A model generated the notes under the pieces. The model was not told the origin of the DNA, did no database searches, and saw only the letters and a list, made by a program, of their open reading frames with translations. Made by a program: the position numbers and the translations under genes. Shown here one piece after another: positions 14,377-22,784 of a DNA stretch of 64,000 bases. Position 1 is the first letter of the stretch. Every line of letters starts with the position of its first letter. The stretch comes from Campylobacter aviculae (lineage in GTDB: Bacteria > Campylobacterota > Campylobacteria > Campylobacterales > Campylobacteraceae): the NCBI RefSeq assembly GCF_005406215.1, contig NZ_NXMA01000007.1:1-64000 (forward strand). The letters run 5' to 3'.

Positions 14377-16545
14377 ATGTTTTTTTCGATAGTTATTCCG
14401 GCTTATAACTCGGCAACTACGATAGGTTACACTTTGGAGTCGATTATTTCTCAGTCATTTACTGATTTTGAAATTATAATTGTTAATGATGGTTCAACAG
14501 ATAACCTAACCTTATCTATATGCGAAAAATTTAAAATGATAAACAATGATAAAAATATTACAATAATTAGCAAGGAAAACGGAGGATTATGTAGTGCTAG
14601 AAATAAAGGCATAGAGAATGCTCAAGGTGAAGTACTTATTTTTCTAGATAGTGATGATTTGCTTCCGGAAAAGACTTTGGAAAATTATTATAATATTTTT
14701 CAATCCTATGATGTCGATGTGGTTCAAGGAAAGCTACTTAATTTTAACGCAAAAAAGCAATGGAAAAGTGAAACTTATGAAAAAACGATTTCTTTTTCTC
14801 ATATTTTAGATTACGAAAGCGAGGATTATACACAATTTATGAGTTTATGTATAAATCCTTGTAATAAGGCTATTAAAAAAAAATTTATTTTAGAAAATAA
14901 AATTTTTTTCTTAAATAATATAATGATGACAGAAGATCATTATTTTTTAAATTTATTAAACAGCAAAAATCCAAAAGTTTTTCTATTAAATCAATACACT
15001 TTAATGTATAGAAGAGATAATCCAAATCAATCAACAAATATTTGGAAACCATCGTATTTAAAAGATATTCTTGCGGTTCAAAAAGAATTAAACCATCTTT
15101 TAGATATTAAGATTAAAGATGCTTATTATAAAAGATTTTTTGATTATGAATTTAAAAAATTTATTTTTTCTCCAATCATAGGAATGAGACAAAGAGAAAT
15201 GTCACAATATTGCCCTGATGTTTTAGATATCTTAAAAACTATTCCTCAAGAATATAAGGATAAATATCTTGATTTTAAATTATCAAATATAAAAACCGAA
15301 AAAGAACTTTTAAAGGCATTAAAAAAAATAAAATTTAAAAAAATATTTAAAGATGGTTTCTTTTTTACGCTAAAAAAAATAAATAAAATAAAAAATTATT
15401 ATATAAAGGGTTTAGATTGGCTATACTCTAAACTCTTGGGAAAAAAAAGGCTAAATTTCGTAGTTTTTATGTATAATGTTCTATCTTTACTTATCCCTAT
15501 AAAAAACAATAAAATCACCTTTGCTATCAGACCTAAAGATAAGCTTAAATTTTTAAAAGAGATTAAGGAGGAAGTGCTCTCTAGAAATCAATTTGCAGTC
15601 AAAACTTTATTGGCAAAGAAAATTGGATTTTTTGAAGATTTGAGAATAGTTTATCATCTGGTGCGTTCCAAAGTTATAATTATTGATGGACATTATTGGT
15701 ATCTACGTGGTGTTATTGCAAGAAAAAATCAAATTGTTATTCAATCATGGCATGCTTGTGGACTTGGAAAAAAATTTGGATTAGATATATTTGAAAAAAA
15801 TAGTGATGAATATAAAGAACAGCTAAAACATCATAGTTCTTATAGCTATACTTTAGTTTCAAGTGATATAGCAATTAATGCCTATATGAGTGCTTTTAAT
15901 TTAAAAAAAGAGCAAATTTTAACTATAGGAAATATATTATCCGATAGAATAATTAATAATAAAAAATCTAAAGAACAAGCTTATTTTGAATTAGGCATTG
16001 ATACAAATAAAAAATTGGTTTTATATGCTCCAACTTTTAGGGAAGATGTAGGAAAATTTACAAATATAGGTTTTTTTCAGCCGAAAATTGATTTTGAAAA
16101 ATTATCCGAAAAATTCGGACATGAGTATATTTTTGCTTGTAGAATCCATTCCAATTATAAAGATGTTAAACTACCAAATAGTGTTTTAAATTTAAGTCAA
16201 TATGACGAAGCAACTGTTTTAAGTGCTACTGAAATATTAATTACAGATTATTCTTCTATAGTATTTTCATTTTTGCATTTTAAAAGGCCAATTATTTTGT
16301 TTGCATATGATCTTCCAATATATATGGGACAAAGAAATATGTATTTAGATTATGAAAAATATTTTCCAGGATACATTGTATATAATCAAAATCAATTGTC
16401 GCAGGCTATTGAACAAGTCGATCGGATATTTGATAAAGAAAAAATTCAGTTTTATTGGGATTTGCATATGCAATATTGCGATGGAAAGACAGCTGTAAGA
16501 TTAGTTGATTTTATTGAGAAATTAATTAAAAGGGAGAAATTATGA
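14377..16545 (+). CDS. Bifunctional GT2 glycosyltransferase / CDP-polyol phosphotransferase
   Basis: A 722-residue fusion. Residues 1-~230 are a GT-A family 2 domain: SIVIPAYN, VNDGST and the metal-binding DSDD at 91-94. A helical linker follows. From about 380 there is a TagF/TarL-type domain with QSWHACGLGKKFG (~460), LYAPTFRED (~550), RIHSNY (~590) and LITDYSSIVFSF (~625). One protein could thus add a sugar and then a polyol phosphate, making a teichoic-acid-like repeat. The G10 tract sits where its ribosome site should be. The 3' end overlaps the next ATG (ATGA). The donor sugar and polyol are not readable from sequence. Confidence 0.9.
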   Translation: MFFSIVIPAYNSATTIGYTLESIISQSFTDFEIIIVNDGSTDNLTLSICEKFKMINNDKNITIISKENGGLCSARNKGIENAQGEVLIFLDSDDLLPEKTLENYYNIFQSYDVDVVQGKLLNFNAKKQWKSETYEKTISFSHILDYESEDYTQFMSLCINPCNKAIKKKFILENKIFFLNNIMMTEDHYFLNLLNSKNPKVFLLNQYTLMYRRDNPNQSTNIWKPSYLKDILAVQKELNHLLDIKIKDAYYKRFFDYEFKKFIFSPIIGMRQREMSQYCPDVLDILKTIPQEYKDKYLDFKLSNIKTEKELLKALKKIKFKKIFKDGFFFTLKKINKIKNYYIKGLDWLYSKLLGKKRLNFVVFMYNVLSLLIPIKNNKITFAIRPKDKLKFLKEIKEEVLSRNQFAVKTLLAKKIGFFEDLRIVYHLVRSKVIIIDGHYWYLRGVIARKNQIVIQSWHACGLGKKFGLDIFEKNSDEYKEQLKHHSSYSYTLVSSDIAINAYMSAFNLKKEQILTIGNILSDRIINNKKSKEQAYFELGIDTNKKLVLYAPTFREDVGKFTNIGFFQPKIDFEKLSEKFGHEYIFACRIHSNYKDVKLPNSVLNLSQYDEATVLSATEILITDYSSIVFSFLHFKRPIILFAYDLPIYMGQRNMYLDYEKYFPGYIVYNQNQLSQAIEQVDRIFDKEKIQFYWDLHMQYCDGKTAVRLVDFIEKLIKREKL

Positions 16546-17726
16546 GAAAGAATATGTTTAAGTTTTTTGATGTTTCATCATTATGTTTTAATCCTTATTT
16601 AACAGATAAAAGGCAACCGCCTAGACCTAAGGAGCTTCGACAAGACAGCTATGATATTGATTTTGATTACGGAATTATCTTTGCTGATATTTTTTTTGAT
16701 GCAACTGAAAAATACCTCGTGCATTGTATAGGTGCCCCCCTTTATCATATGAACGATTTAATACGCGAAGAGTCTTTTTGGATGCGAAATTCTTTAAATG
16801 TATCAGAATCTAGTTATTTAAAACATATTACTTATGATCAGCCTAAAATTTCTTTTAAGGAATTAGATAGAGCGAGTCATTTTTATTTTAATTATAAAAT
16901 GCTACTAAAACCTAAATTCATGCAAACAAATCGCTATGGCGATATTAAATTCAATATTATAAATCAAAATTCTAGCGAGTTGTTAAGAAATAAAAGAGTC
17001 GTATTATTTAAAAATAAAGATAACAAATTCGAGTGGGTGAGAGATTATTGTAATTATTATGATAAGATTCATAAAGCGGACGCTGTGTTGATTTATGATA
17101 GCAGTGAATTATATTCTTCTAAAGAATTGTTAGAATACCTAAAAGCTAATGTTAATATTTCTATCTTTGTGGTTAGATGGCCAGTACCTTATGGACCATT
17201 GGCCTCTAAAGGATCTTATTGGGATAGTGATTATTCCATATATGTAGTATATGAGCATGCAAAATATAGATTTTTGAGGTGTGCTAAGTCGGTGTTATAT
17301 GTAGATATTGATGAACTTGTGGTTAGTAAAAATAATCAATCTATTTTTGAATATACTGAAAAATTAGGAAAAACAGTATATTTTGATGGTAGATGGGTTG
17401 CAAATACTTGCTCTTCTGATATTTATTCATTTAAAGACATGAGTTATCTTTATCGTATCGGAGATAAGGATAGGGCTACTATCAAATGGTGCACAGTTAT
17501 TGATCCATCTAAAGATCATATTCAATGGAGATGCCATTATCATTATGATACGGAGACTAAGCAAGTTACAATAGAAGATTTAGATACAAATTTTGAAACA
17601 AGACATTTTGTTGCTATTACTAGTGGTTGGAGAAGTAAGTTACGTTTTGATAAAATTTTAGATACCTCAAATTTTGATGACTGCGAAATTTTACACAATG
17701 TGTTTCGTAAAATGGGATGGGAATGA
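16542..17726 (+). CDS. Putative capsular glycosyltransferase (GT92 / GT2-like)
   Basis: A 394-residue soluble protein. The segment KNKDNKFEWVRDYCNYY followed by VLIYDSSE (~156-188), then VLYVDIDELV (251-260) with a DxD at 255-257, is the layout of GT92/DUF23-type and related GT-A transferases. No membrane segment is obvious. GGGAG lies just before the ATG at 16542, which overlaps the previous stop. A stem-loop terminator directly follows its stop codon, closing this part of the operon. The transferred sugar is unknown. Confidence 0.7.
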   Translation: MRKNMFKFFDVSSLCFNPYLTDKRQPPRPKELRQDSYDIDFDYGIIFADIFFDATEKYLVHCIGAPLYHMNDLIREESFWMRNSLNVSESSYLKHITYDQPKISFKELDRASHFYFNYKMLLKPKFMQTNRYGDIKFNIINQNSSELLRNKRVVLFKNKDNKFEWVRDYCNYYDKIHKADAVLIYDSSELYSSKELLEYLKANVNISIFVVRWPVPYGPLASKGSYWDSDYSIYVVYEHAKYRFLRCAKSVLYVDIDELVVSKNNQSIFEYTEKLGKTVYFDGRWVANTCSSDIYSFKDMSYLYRIGDKDRATIKWCTVIDPSKDHIQWRCHYHYDTETKQVTIEDLDTNFETRHFVAITSGWRSKLRFDKILDTSNFDDCEILHNVFRKMGWE

Positions 17727-17751
17727 AGTCATTTCAAGATGACTTCTTTTT
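17725..17751 (+). terminator. Intrinsic terminator after the glycosyltransferase
   Basis: An 8-bp stem (gaagtcat / atgacttc) with a 6-base loop and five T. It overlaps the last codons of the convergent methyltransferase gene, so the terminator doubles as coding sequence on the other strand. Confidence 0.75.
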
Positions 17752-18916
17752 CCGTTGCAATGATATGGCCTTTATAACCTTTTTCTCTTAAAGAATTTAT
17801 AATTTCTTCTTCATAAAGAGGTGCTGCGATGACAATAATTTCTACATCTTTAAGATTTTCTATATTTGGTTCTTGGATAATGATTGAAGAATTTTGCAAG
17901 TACATACCTTGTTTTCTTTTGTCAAGATCAAAACATTTTTTGATTTTTTCAGGATGATCTATAAAGGTTATTATGCTATTTCCATGAGCTCCAGAACCAT
18001 AAATTGCAATATTATTACAATTGCATAAAAATTCATTTAGTTTTGTTATATTTTTTTGGAATAATATTGAAACATTGCTATCAAAAAAATTGAAATTTAA
18101 TTTATTTAAGATTTGAGGTTCGGATATTTTTTTAAAAAACAATCCTACATGTTGTTCTCTAAAAAGAAAAATTTCATCAACGATTTCACAGCCCAACGAC
18201 TGCAAGGTATTGATTAGAATATTTTTTTGATAATAGCCACAATGATCATTGAAAATTTCATAAAATCTATTATGTTTAACCAGCTCATTAAAGTTTGGAA
18301 CTTCTACATATATTATTCCATTGTTTTCTAACAAATTAACAACATTTTGTAAAAAATCTAAAGGAGTATTGATATGTTCAAGTAAGTGTCTAAATGTAAT
18401 AAAGTCAATTTTATATTCTAATTTACTTTTTAAAATATCGCAGTCAAAAAATCCTTGTATGTGTTTAAGATTGTTTATATTTTCTATTTCCAATGAAACC
18501 AAAGATGGATCAACAGTGTAGATAAATTTCACTTCATTTATAAGTGCATTTACCATATCTCCGCTACCTGGAGCGATTTCAAGGCAAACGCTATTTTTGT
18601 CAATATATTTTAAACATTTATCTTTGATCGTTTTGATAACATTACTCATAGCCCTGGAAACTATTTTACGAGAGAAATAACCTTCGCTTTGATATTCTCG
18701 AGAGATTTTTTTTAGGTCAAATGTGAGATTATACACATAGCCACAATCTTGGCATTGCACAAGTGTTATAGTATTATCACCCTTGCAATACCCCCCCCCG
18801 TTATTATTTATATTTTTTGTCAAATTTTTATCAAGCTTGCCAGATGAGGTAAAAGCATTTTTTGTTATAAAAAGTTCTTTAGGTGTTTGATTACTTCGAC
18901 ATAATGGACATGACAT
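17729..18916 (-). CDS. Sugar C-methyltransferase-type protein, phase-variable (currently ON)
   Basis: A 395-residue protein with three parts: an N-terminal zinc-binding domain with Cys3, Cys6, Cys55 and Cys58; a SAM-dependent methyltransferase core with LEIAPGSGDM (~111-120) and FRHLLEHI (~175-182); and a C-terminal domain with AIYGSGAHGN (~307-316). This is the architecture of NDP-sugar C-methyltransferases of the NovU/TylCIII type. Codons 40-42 (Gly-Gly-Gly) are a G9 run on this strand (C9 at 18791-18799). One base gained or lost would truncate the protein near residue 50. It is the only capsule gene on the minus strand. AAAGGAA precedes the ATG. The sugar is unknown. Confidence 0.85.
   Translation of the reverse strand: MSCPLCRSNQTPKELFITKNAFTSSGKLDKNLTKNINNNGGGYCKGDNTITLVQCQDCGYVYNLTFDLKKISREYQSEGYFSRKIVSRAMSNVIKTIKDKCLKYIDKNSVCLEIAPGSGDMVNALINEVKFIYTVDPSLVSLEIENINNLKHIQGFFDCDILKSKLEYKIDFITFRHLLEHINTPLDFLQNVVNLLENNGIIYVEVPNFNELVKHNRFYEIFNDHCGYYQKNILINTLQSLGCEIVDEIFLFREQHVGLFFKKISEPQILNKLNFNFFDSNVSILFQKNITKLNEFLCNCNNIAIYGSGAHGNSIITFIDHPEKIKKCFDLDKRKQGMYLQNSSIIIQEPNIENLKDVEIIVIAAPLYEEEIINSLREKGYKGHIIATEKEVILK
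18791..18799 (-). repeat. C9 (G9 in the gene) contingency tract
   Basis: Nine C on the plus strand inside the methyltransferase gene, encoding Gly-Gly-Gly. The present length keeps the gene open, so the locus reads as ON. Confidence 0.95.
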
Positions 18917-19010
18917 GCGATTTCCTTTATTTTAAATTATTACAGAAAATAGTAACTAAATTATGTTAATATTTTAAAACAAAATTCATGAAAGTTAAAT
19001 TTAAAAATCA

Positions 19011-19409
19011 ATGAAAACTATAATTATAGATTTAGACGGAACTTTGACTATTGATGATGATAAAGTTGATTATTGCGATAAAAAACCAAATCTTGCCCTA
19101 GTAGAAACTATAAAAGAGTATAAAAAACAAGGCTTTAAGATTACTATTTTTACAAGTCGCAATATGCGAACTTTTAATAATGATATAGAAAAAATCAAAA
19201 CGCATACTTTACCTATCATCATCTCTTGGCTTGATAAACATAAAATTCCTTACGATGACATCATTGTCGGTAAGCCTTGGTGTGGATTTGATGGTTTTTA
19301 TGTGGATGATAAGGCTATTCGTCCTTCTGAATTTATTAACCTCAAATATGAAGAAATTAAAGAGCTTTTGCAAAAAGAAAATCCATATAAAGATGGCGGA
19401 AACCGATGA
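19011..19409 (+). CDS. HAD-family capsular biosynthesis phosphatase
   Basis: A 132-residue compact HAD protein. The catalytic motif DLDGTL is near residues 7-12, FTSRN (~43-47) is motif II and VDDKAIR (~103-109) carries the acidic motif. There is no cap domain. Such proteins occur in capsule loci as phosphatases for a sugar- or polyol-phosphate intermediate. It begins a three-gene module with tight overlaps (its tga overlaps the next ATG). No Shine-Dalgarno is visible before the ATG at 19011, which lies 94 bp from the divergent methyltransferase start. Confidence 0.8.
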   Translation: MKTIIIDLDGTLTIDDDKVDYCDKKPNLALVETIKEYKKQGFKITIFTSRNMRTFNNDIEKIKTHTLPIIISWLDKHKIPYDDIIVGKPWCGFDGFYVDDKAIRPSEFINLKYEEIKELLQKENPYKDGGNR

Positions 19410-20938
19410 TACTTATCACTTCTGCTAAATATTTATCCGCTGATTTTACTTTAGAATTTGGCAAAATACCCCCTTCTTTTTTGCCTTTGGGAAATAAAAG
19501 GCTTTATGAATATCAAGTAGGTCTTTTTAAAGATATAAAGCAAAAAATTGTCCTATCTTTGCCTAAAAGTTTTAAGCTAAATCATCACGATCAAAAAAAA
19601 CTTAATGACTTGGGTGTTGAACTTTTATTTGTACCTGAAAATTTATCACTAGGCGAATCTATAGTTTATGGTTTAAATGTTAGCTTTAATTTTAACGAAT
19701 GTTTGCATATCTTGCATGGGGATACTTTTTTTAAAAATCTTTCATTTAAAGATGATTCCTTGCAAGTAATAAAGGTAAGAGAAAGTTATGAATGGGCTTA
19801 CTTGGATGATGATTTTTTAACTATAAACAAAATACAAGATAAAGATTTCATTTTAGCTGGTGCATATAGTATTACTGATCCTAAATTTTTAATTAAATCT
19901 ATAGCCGAAAATAATTATTCTTTTATTGGCGGTTTAAAAGCGTATTCAAAGACTTATCCTTTTAACGTTATTGAAAATGATACTTGGCTTGATTTTGGGC
20001 TTATTACAAGTTATTTTCATTCTAAGCAAGTTGTAAGCACTCAAAGAAGTTTCAATAGTATAAGTTTTAAAAATGGTTATATTTTAAAAACGTCAAAATG
20101 GGAGAAAAAAATTCAAGCCGAAATAAATTGGTTTGAAAAACTCCCAAAGGAAATGATTTTTTATGTTCCTAAAATTTTAAATGGATCAAATAGCTATCAA
20201 ATCGAATATATTTATAATAATACCTTATCTGAACTTTTGGTTTTTGGAAATTTGCCTCATTATGTTTGGAAAAGAATTTTTTATTCTTTAAAAGAATTTT
20301 TAGATTGTTTGCACTCTTTTTCAATTAAAAATGAAAATACAAACAATATAAATTTTGATTATAAAAAGAAAACATTACAAAGATTAAATGAATTTCAAAA
20401 GCAAAGCGGTATTGATTTGCAAAAAAATATCAAAATTAATTCCAAAATTTATCCAAACGTTTATCATTTGATAGAAAAATTGGATTTGTATTTGCAAAAA
20501 AGCAAGAATAATTATTTTATTCATGGGGATTTTTGCTTTTCAAATATCATGTATGATTTTAGATCAGGTAAAATTAAAGTTTTTGATCCTAGGGGATTTG
20601 ATTTTGATGAAAATATAACTCCTTATGGAGATAAAAATTATGATTTTGCAAAACTCATTCATTCTGTTTTCGGTCTTTATGATTTTATCATTGCAGGTTT
20701 TTTTGAGTGTGATATTACAGAGGATCAGATAGAATTTTTTATTGATAAAAATGAAAATTTATTAAGCATTCAAAAGGAATTTTTACAAATTTTTAATATA
20801 GACGAAAATATAAAAGCTTTATGTATCCATTTATTTTTATCCATGTTGCCTTTACATAGTGATTCACAAATCAAGCAAATGGCATTTTTGGCTAATGCTT
20901 ATAGACTTTATGGTGAATTTTTTAAGGAGGAAGGATGA
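19406..20938 (+). CDS. Fused nucleotidyltransferase - small-molecule kinase
   Basis: A 510-residue fusion. Residues 1-~215 look like a GT-A nucleotidyltransferase (ILHGDTFF at ~102-109 supplies the metal Asp), although the usual GxGxR loop is weak. Residues ~225-510 are an aminoglycoside/choline-kinase fold: HGDFCFSN (373-380) is the catalytic loop and DPRG (394-397) the magnesium loop. A kinase plus nucleotidyltransferase in one chain suggests phosphorylation and then NMP activation of a small alcohol or sugar, in the manner of LicA + LicC, but the substrate is unknown. ATGA overlaps couple it to both neighbours. Confidence 0.78.
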   Translation: MILITSAKYLSADFTLEFGKIPPSFLPLGNKRLYEYQVGLFKDIKQKIVLSLPKSFKLNHHDQKKLNDLGVELLFVPENLSLGESIVYGLNVSFNFNECLHILHGDTFFKNLSFKDDSLQVIKVRESYEWAYLDDDFLTINKIQDKDFILAGAYSITDPKFLIKSIAENNYSFIGGLKAYSKTYPFNVIENDTWLDFGLITSYFHSKQVVSTQRSFNSISFKNGYILKTSKWEKKIQAEINWFEKLPKEMIFYVPKILNGSNSYQIEYIYNNTLSELLVFGNLPHYVWKRIFYSLKEFLDCLHSFSIKNENTNNINFDYKKKTLQRLNEFQKQSGIDLQKNIKINSKIYPNVYHLIEKLDLYLQKSKNNYFIHGDFCFSNIMYDFRSGKIKVFDPRGFDFDENITPYGDKNYDFAKLIHSVFGLYDFIIAGFFECDITEDQIEFFIDKNENLLSIQKEFLQIFNIDENIKALCIHLFLSMLPLHSDSQIKQMAFLANAYRLYGEFFKEEG

Positions 20939-21675
20939 TTATCATTTTTCCTATGGCAGGACTTAGCAGTCGTTTTGCTAAAGCAGGTTATACTAAACCA
21001 AAATATATGCTTGATTTAAAAGGAAATAGTGTATTTTTCCATGCAATAAATGGCTTTAAAAAATATTTTAATGAGTGTAAATTTATTTTTATTTATCGAG
21101 ATATACAAGATACAAAAGGATTTATAGAAAAAGAGTGCACAAAATTAAATCTTAATTTATATGAGAGTGTGAAATTAGATAAAGAAACCTTAGGGCAAGC
21201 ACATACGGTAGCCTTAGGAATTCAAAAAGCAGAAATTAAAGATGATGAGAGTATTTTAATTTTTAATATCGATACTTTTAGACCCAATTTTTCTTTGCCT
21301 AAAGCTTTAGATTTTTCTAAACTTGATGGGTATTTAGAAGTATTTGAAGCCGAGGGTGAGCAATGGTCCTTTGTTTTACCTGGTGAAAATAATATAGTTT
21401 TAAAAACTACAGAAAAAGAAAGAATTTCTAGTTTGTGTAGCAGCGGTTTGTATTATTTTAAAAAAGCAGTATGTTTTAAAGAAGTATTTGATATAATGCA
21501 AAAAGAAAATAATCTTAGCAAGGGTGAGTTTTATATAGCTCCTATGTATAATTATTTAATTCAGCAGAAAAAACATATCCAATATCATAAAATCAGTATC
21601 GATGATATAATATTTTGCGGAACTCCTGCTGAGTATGAAAAAATAAGGATTAATAATGAAAATGGACTATGTTAA
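20935..21675 (+). CDS. Sugar-phosphate nucleotidyltransferase-like protein
   Basis: A 246-residue GT-A fold protein. The N-terminal FPMAGLSSRFAKAGYTKPK (residues 5-23) is the nucleotide-binding loop and Lys signature of the NTP_transferase family, and FNIDT (~107-111) carries the metal Asp. It is the third member of the HAD / transferase-kinase / transferase module. AAGGAGGAAGG before the ATG is one of the strongest ribosome sites in the window. Substrate unknown. It overlaps the next gene by 20 bp. Confidence 0.82.
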   Translation: MIIIFPMAGLSSRFAKAGYTKPKYMLDLKGNSVFFHAINGFKKYFNECKFIFIYRDIQDTKGFIEKECTKLNLNLYESVKLDKETLGQAHTVALGIQKAEIKDDESILIFNIDTFRPNFSLPKALDFSKLDGYLEVFEAEGEQWSFVLPGENNIVLKTTEKERISSLCSSGLYYFKKAVCFKEVFDIMQKENNLSKGEFYIAPMYNYLIQQKKHIQYHKISIDDIIFCGTPAEYEKIRINNENGLC

Positions 21676-22784
21676 TCGTCAAAAATGTGTTATTAGTGAT
21701 TCTGATTTAGAGTTTTTATCTCAAGATAAATTTCCTTTATTTTGTGGTTGCGTTAATAGCGATGATCAAGATGATTATATTTGTGATCAAAATTGGGTGA
21801 TTTCTAAAGAAGGGGTTATACAACTTCAAAATTTAATACCTTTAGATTTATTGTACGCAAATGGACACGATGCCGGATCTGTCGGGGCTTTATGGGAGGA
21901 ACATCATAAAGAATTTGCAAATTTTGTTATAAAAACAAATCCAAAAAGTGTTTTAGAGATCGGTGGTGGACATGGGAAGCTTTCGCAAAATTGTTTGAGT
22001 ATAAAAAATATAAAATGGACTATAGTTGAGCCTAATACTGAAAATAAATATGAAAATGTTGATTATATAGATGGATTTTTTCATAAAGAAATTTTTAATG
22101 ATCGATATTTTGATACTATTGTCCATAGTCATACTTTTGAACATATTTATAATCCCCATGAATTCTTAGAGGAAATTTCATCGGTTCTTATAGGGGGGGG
22201 GCAAGATGATATTTTCTCTCCCAAATATGAAAAAATGGCTAGAAAATAAATTTACTAATTGCCTAAATTTTGAGCATACTATATTTTTAACTGAAAATGT
22301 TTTGGAATTTTTACTTCAAAAGCACCGATTTAGAATTCTTGAAAAGCAGTATTTTAAAGAGCATAGTATTTTTTATCATGTTTGTAAAGATGAGTCCATT
22401 GATACTTTAAGGGTTGTTTTAAAAAATGAATATGACGAGAATAAAAAGTTATTTTTAGATATGAAAAAGTATTATCATGAAAAAATTTTTAGCTTAAATC
22501 AAATCTTAGAAACTACCAATAAGAAAATTTATCTTTTTGGTGCGCATTTGTTTAGCCAATATCTAATCTATAATGGTTTAAAAAATGATAAGATTATAAG
22601 CATTTTAGATAATAATCCAAATAAGCAAGAAAAAAGACTTTATGGCACAAATTTTAAAGTTAAATCTCCAAAAATTTTAAAAGAACAAGATGATTCACTG
22701 GTGATCTTAAATGCCGGTGTTTATAATGATGAGATAAGAAAAGATATTGAAAGCATAAATAATAAAATTGAGATAGTAGAATGA
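21656..22784 (+). pseudogene. Capsule methyltransferase, phase-OFF at a G9 tract (Cj1419c/Cj1420c-like)
   Basis: Two overlapping frames (21656-22249 and 22206-22784) form one gene. The first gives the N-terminal part with SAM motif VLEIGGGHGKL (~101-111) and HSHTFEHIY (~160-168). The second continues with a MIFSLPNMKKWLE segment and a C-terminal nucleotide-binding-like domain (KIYLFGAHLF). Frames change at G9 (22193-22201). With eight G (or eleven) the frame would run through as a 375-residue protein; with nine it ends after about 17 wrong residues. I list it as a pseudogene only because the present state is OFF; it is a reversible contingency locus. It resembles the methyltransferases beside the O-methyl phosphoramidate genes of C. 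jejuni, though the rest of that pathway is absent here. Confidence 0.88.
22193..22201 (+). repeat. G9 contingency tract (gene OFF)
   Basis: Nine G at the frame change inside the methyltransferase gene. One G fewer restores the full ORF. Confidence 0.95.

Noticed and set aside
16735-16740. C6 run in the glycosyltransferase at 16542
   Set aside because: Six bases is below the length at which Campylobacter tracts are reliably hypervariable, and the frame is intact.
22206-22249. Two separate overlapping methyltransferase genes
   Set aside because: The frames join exactly at G8 into one family-length protein; the inner ATG is an internal Met of the conserved segment.
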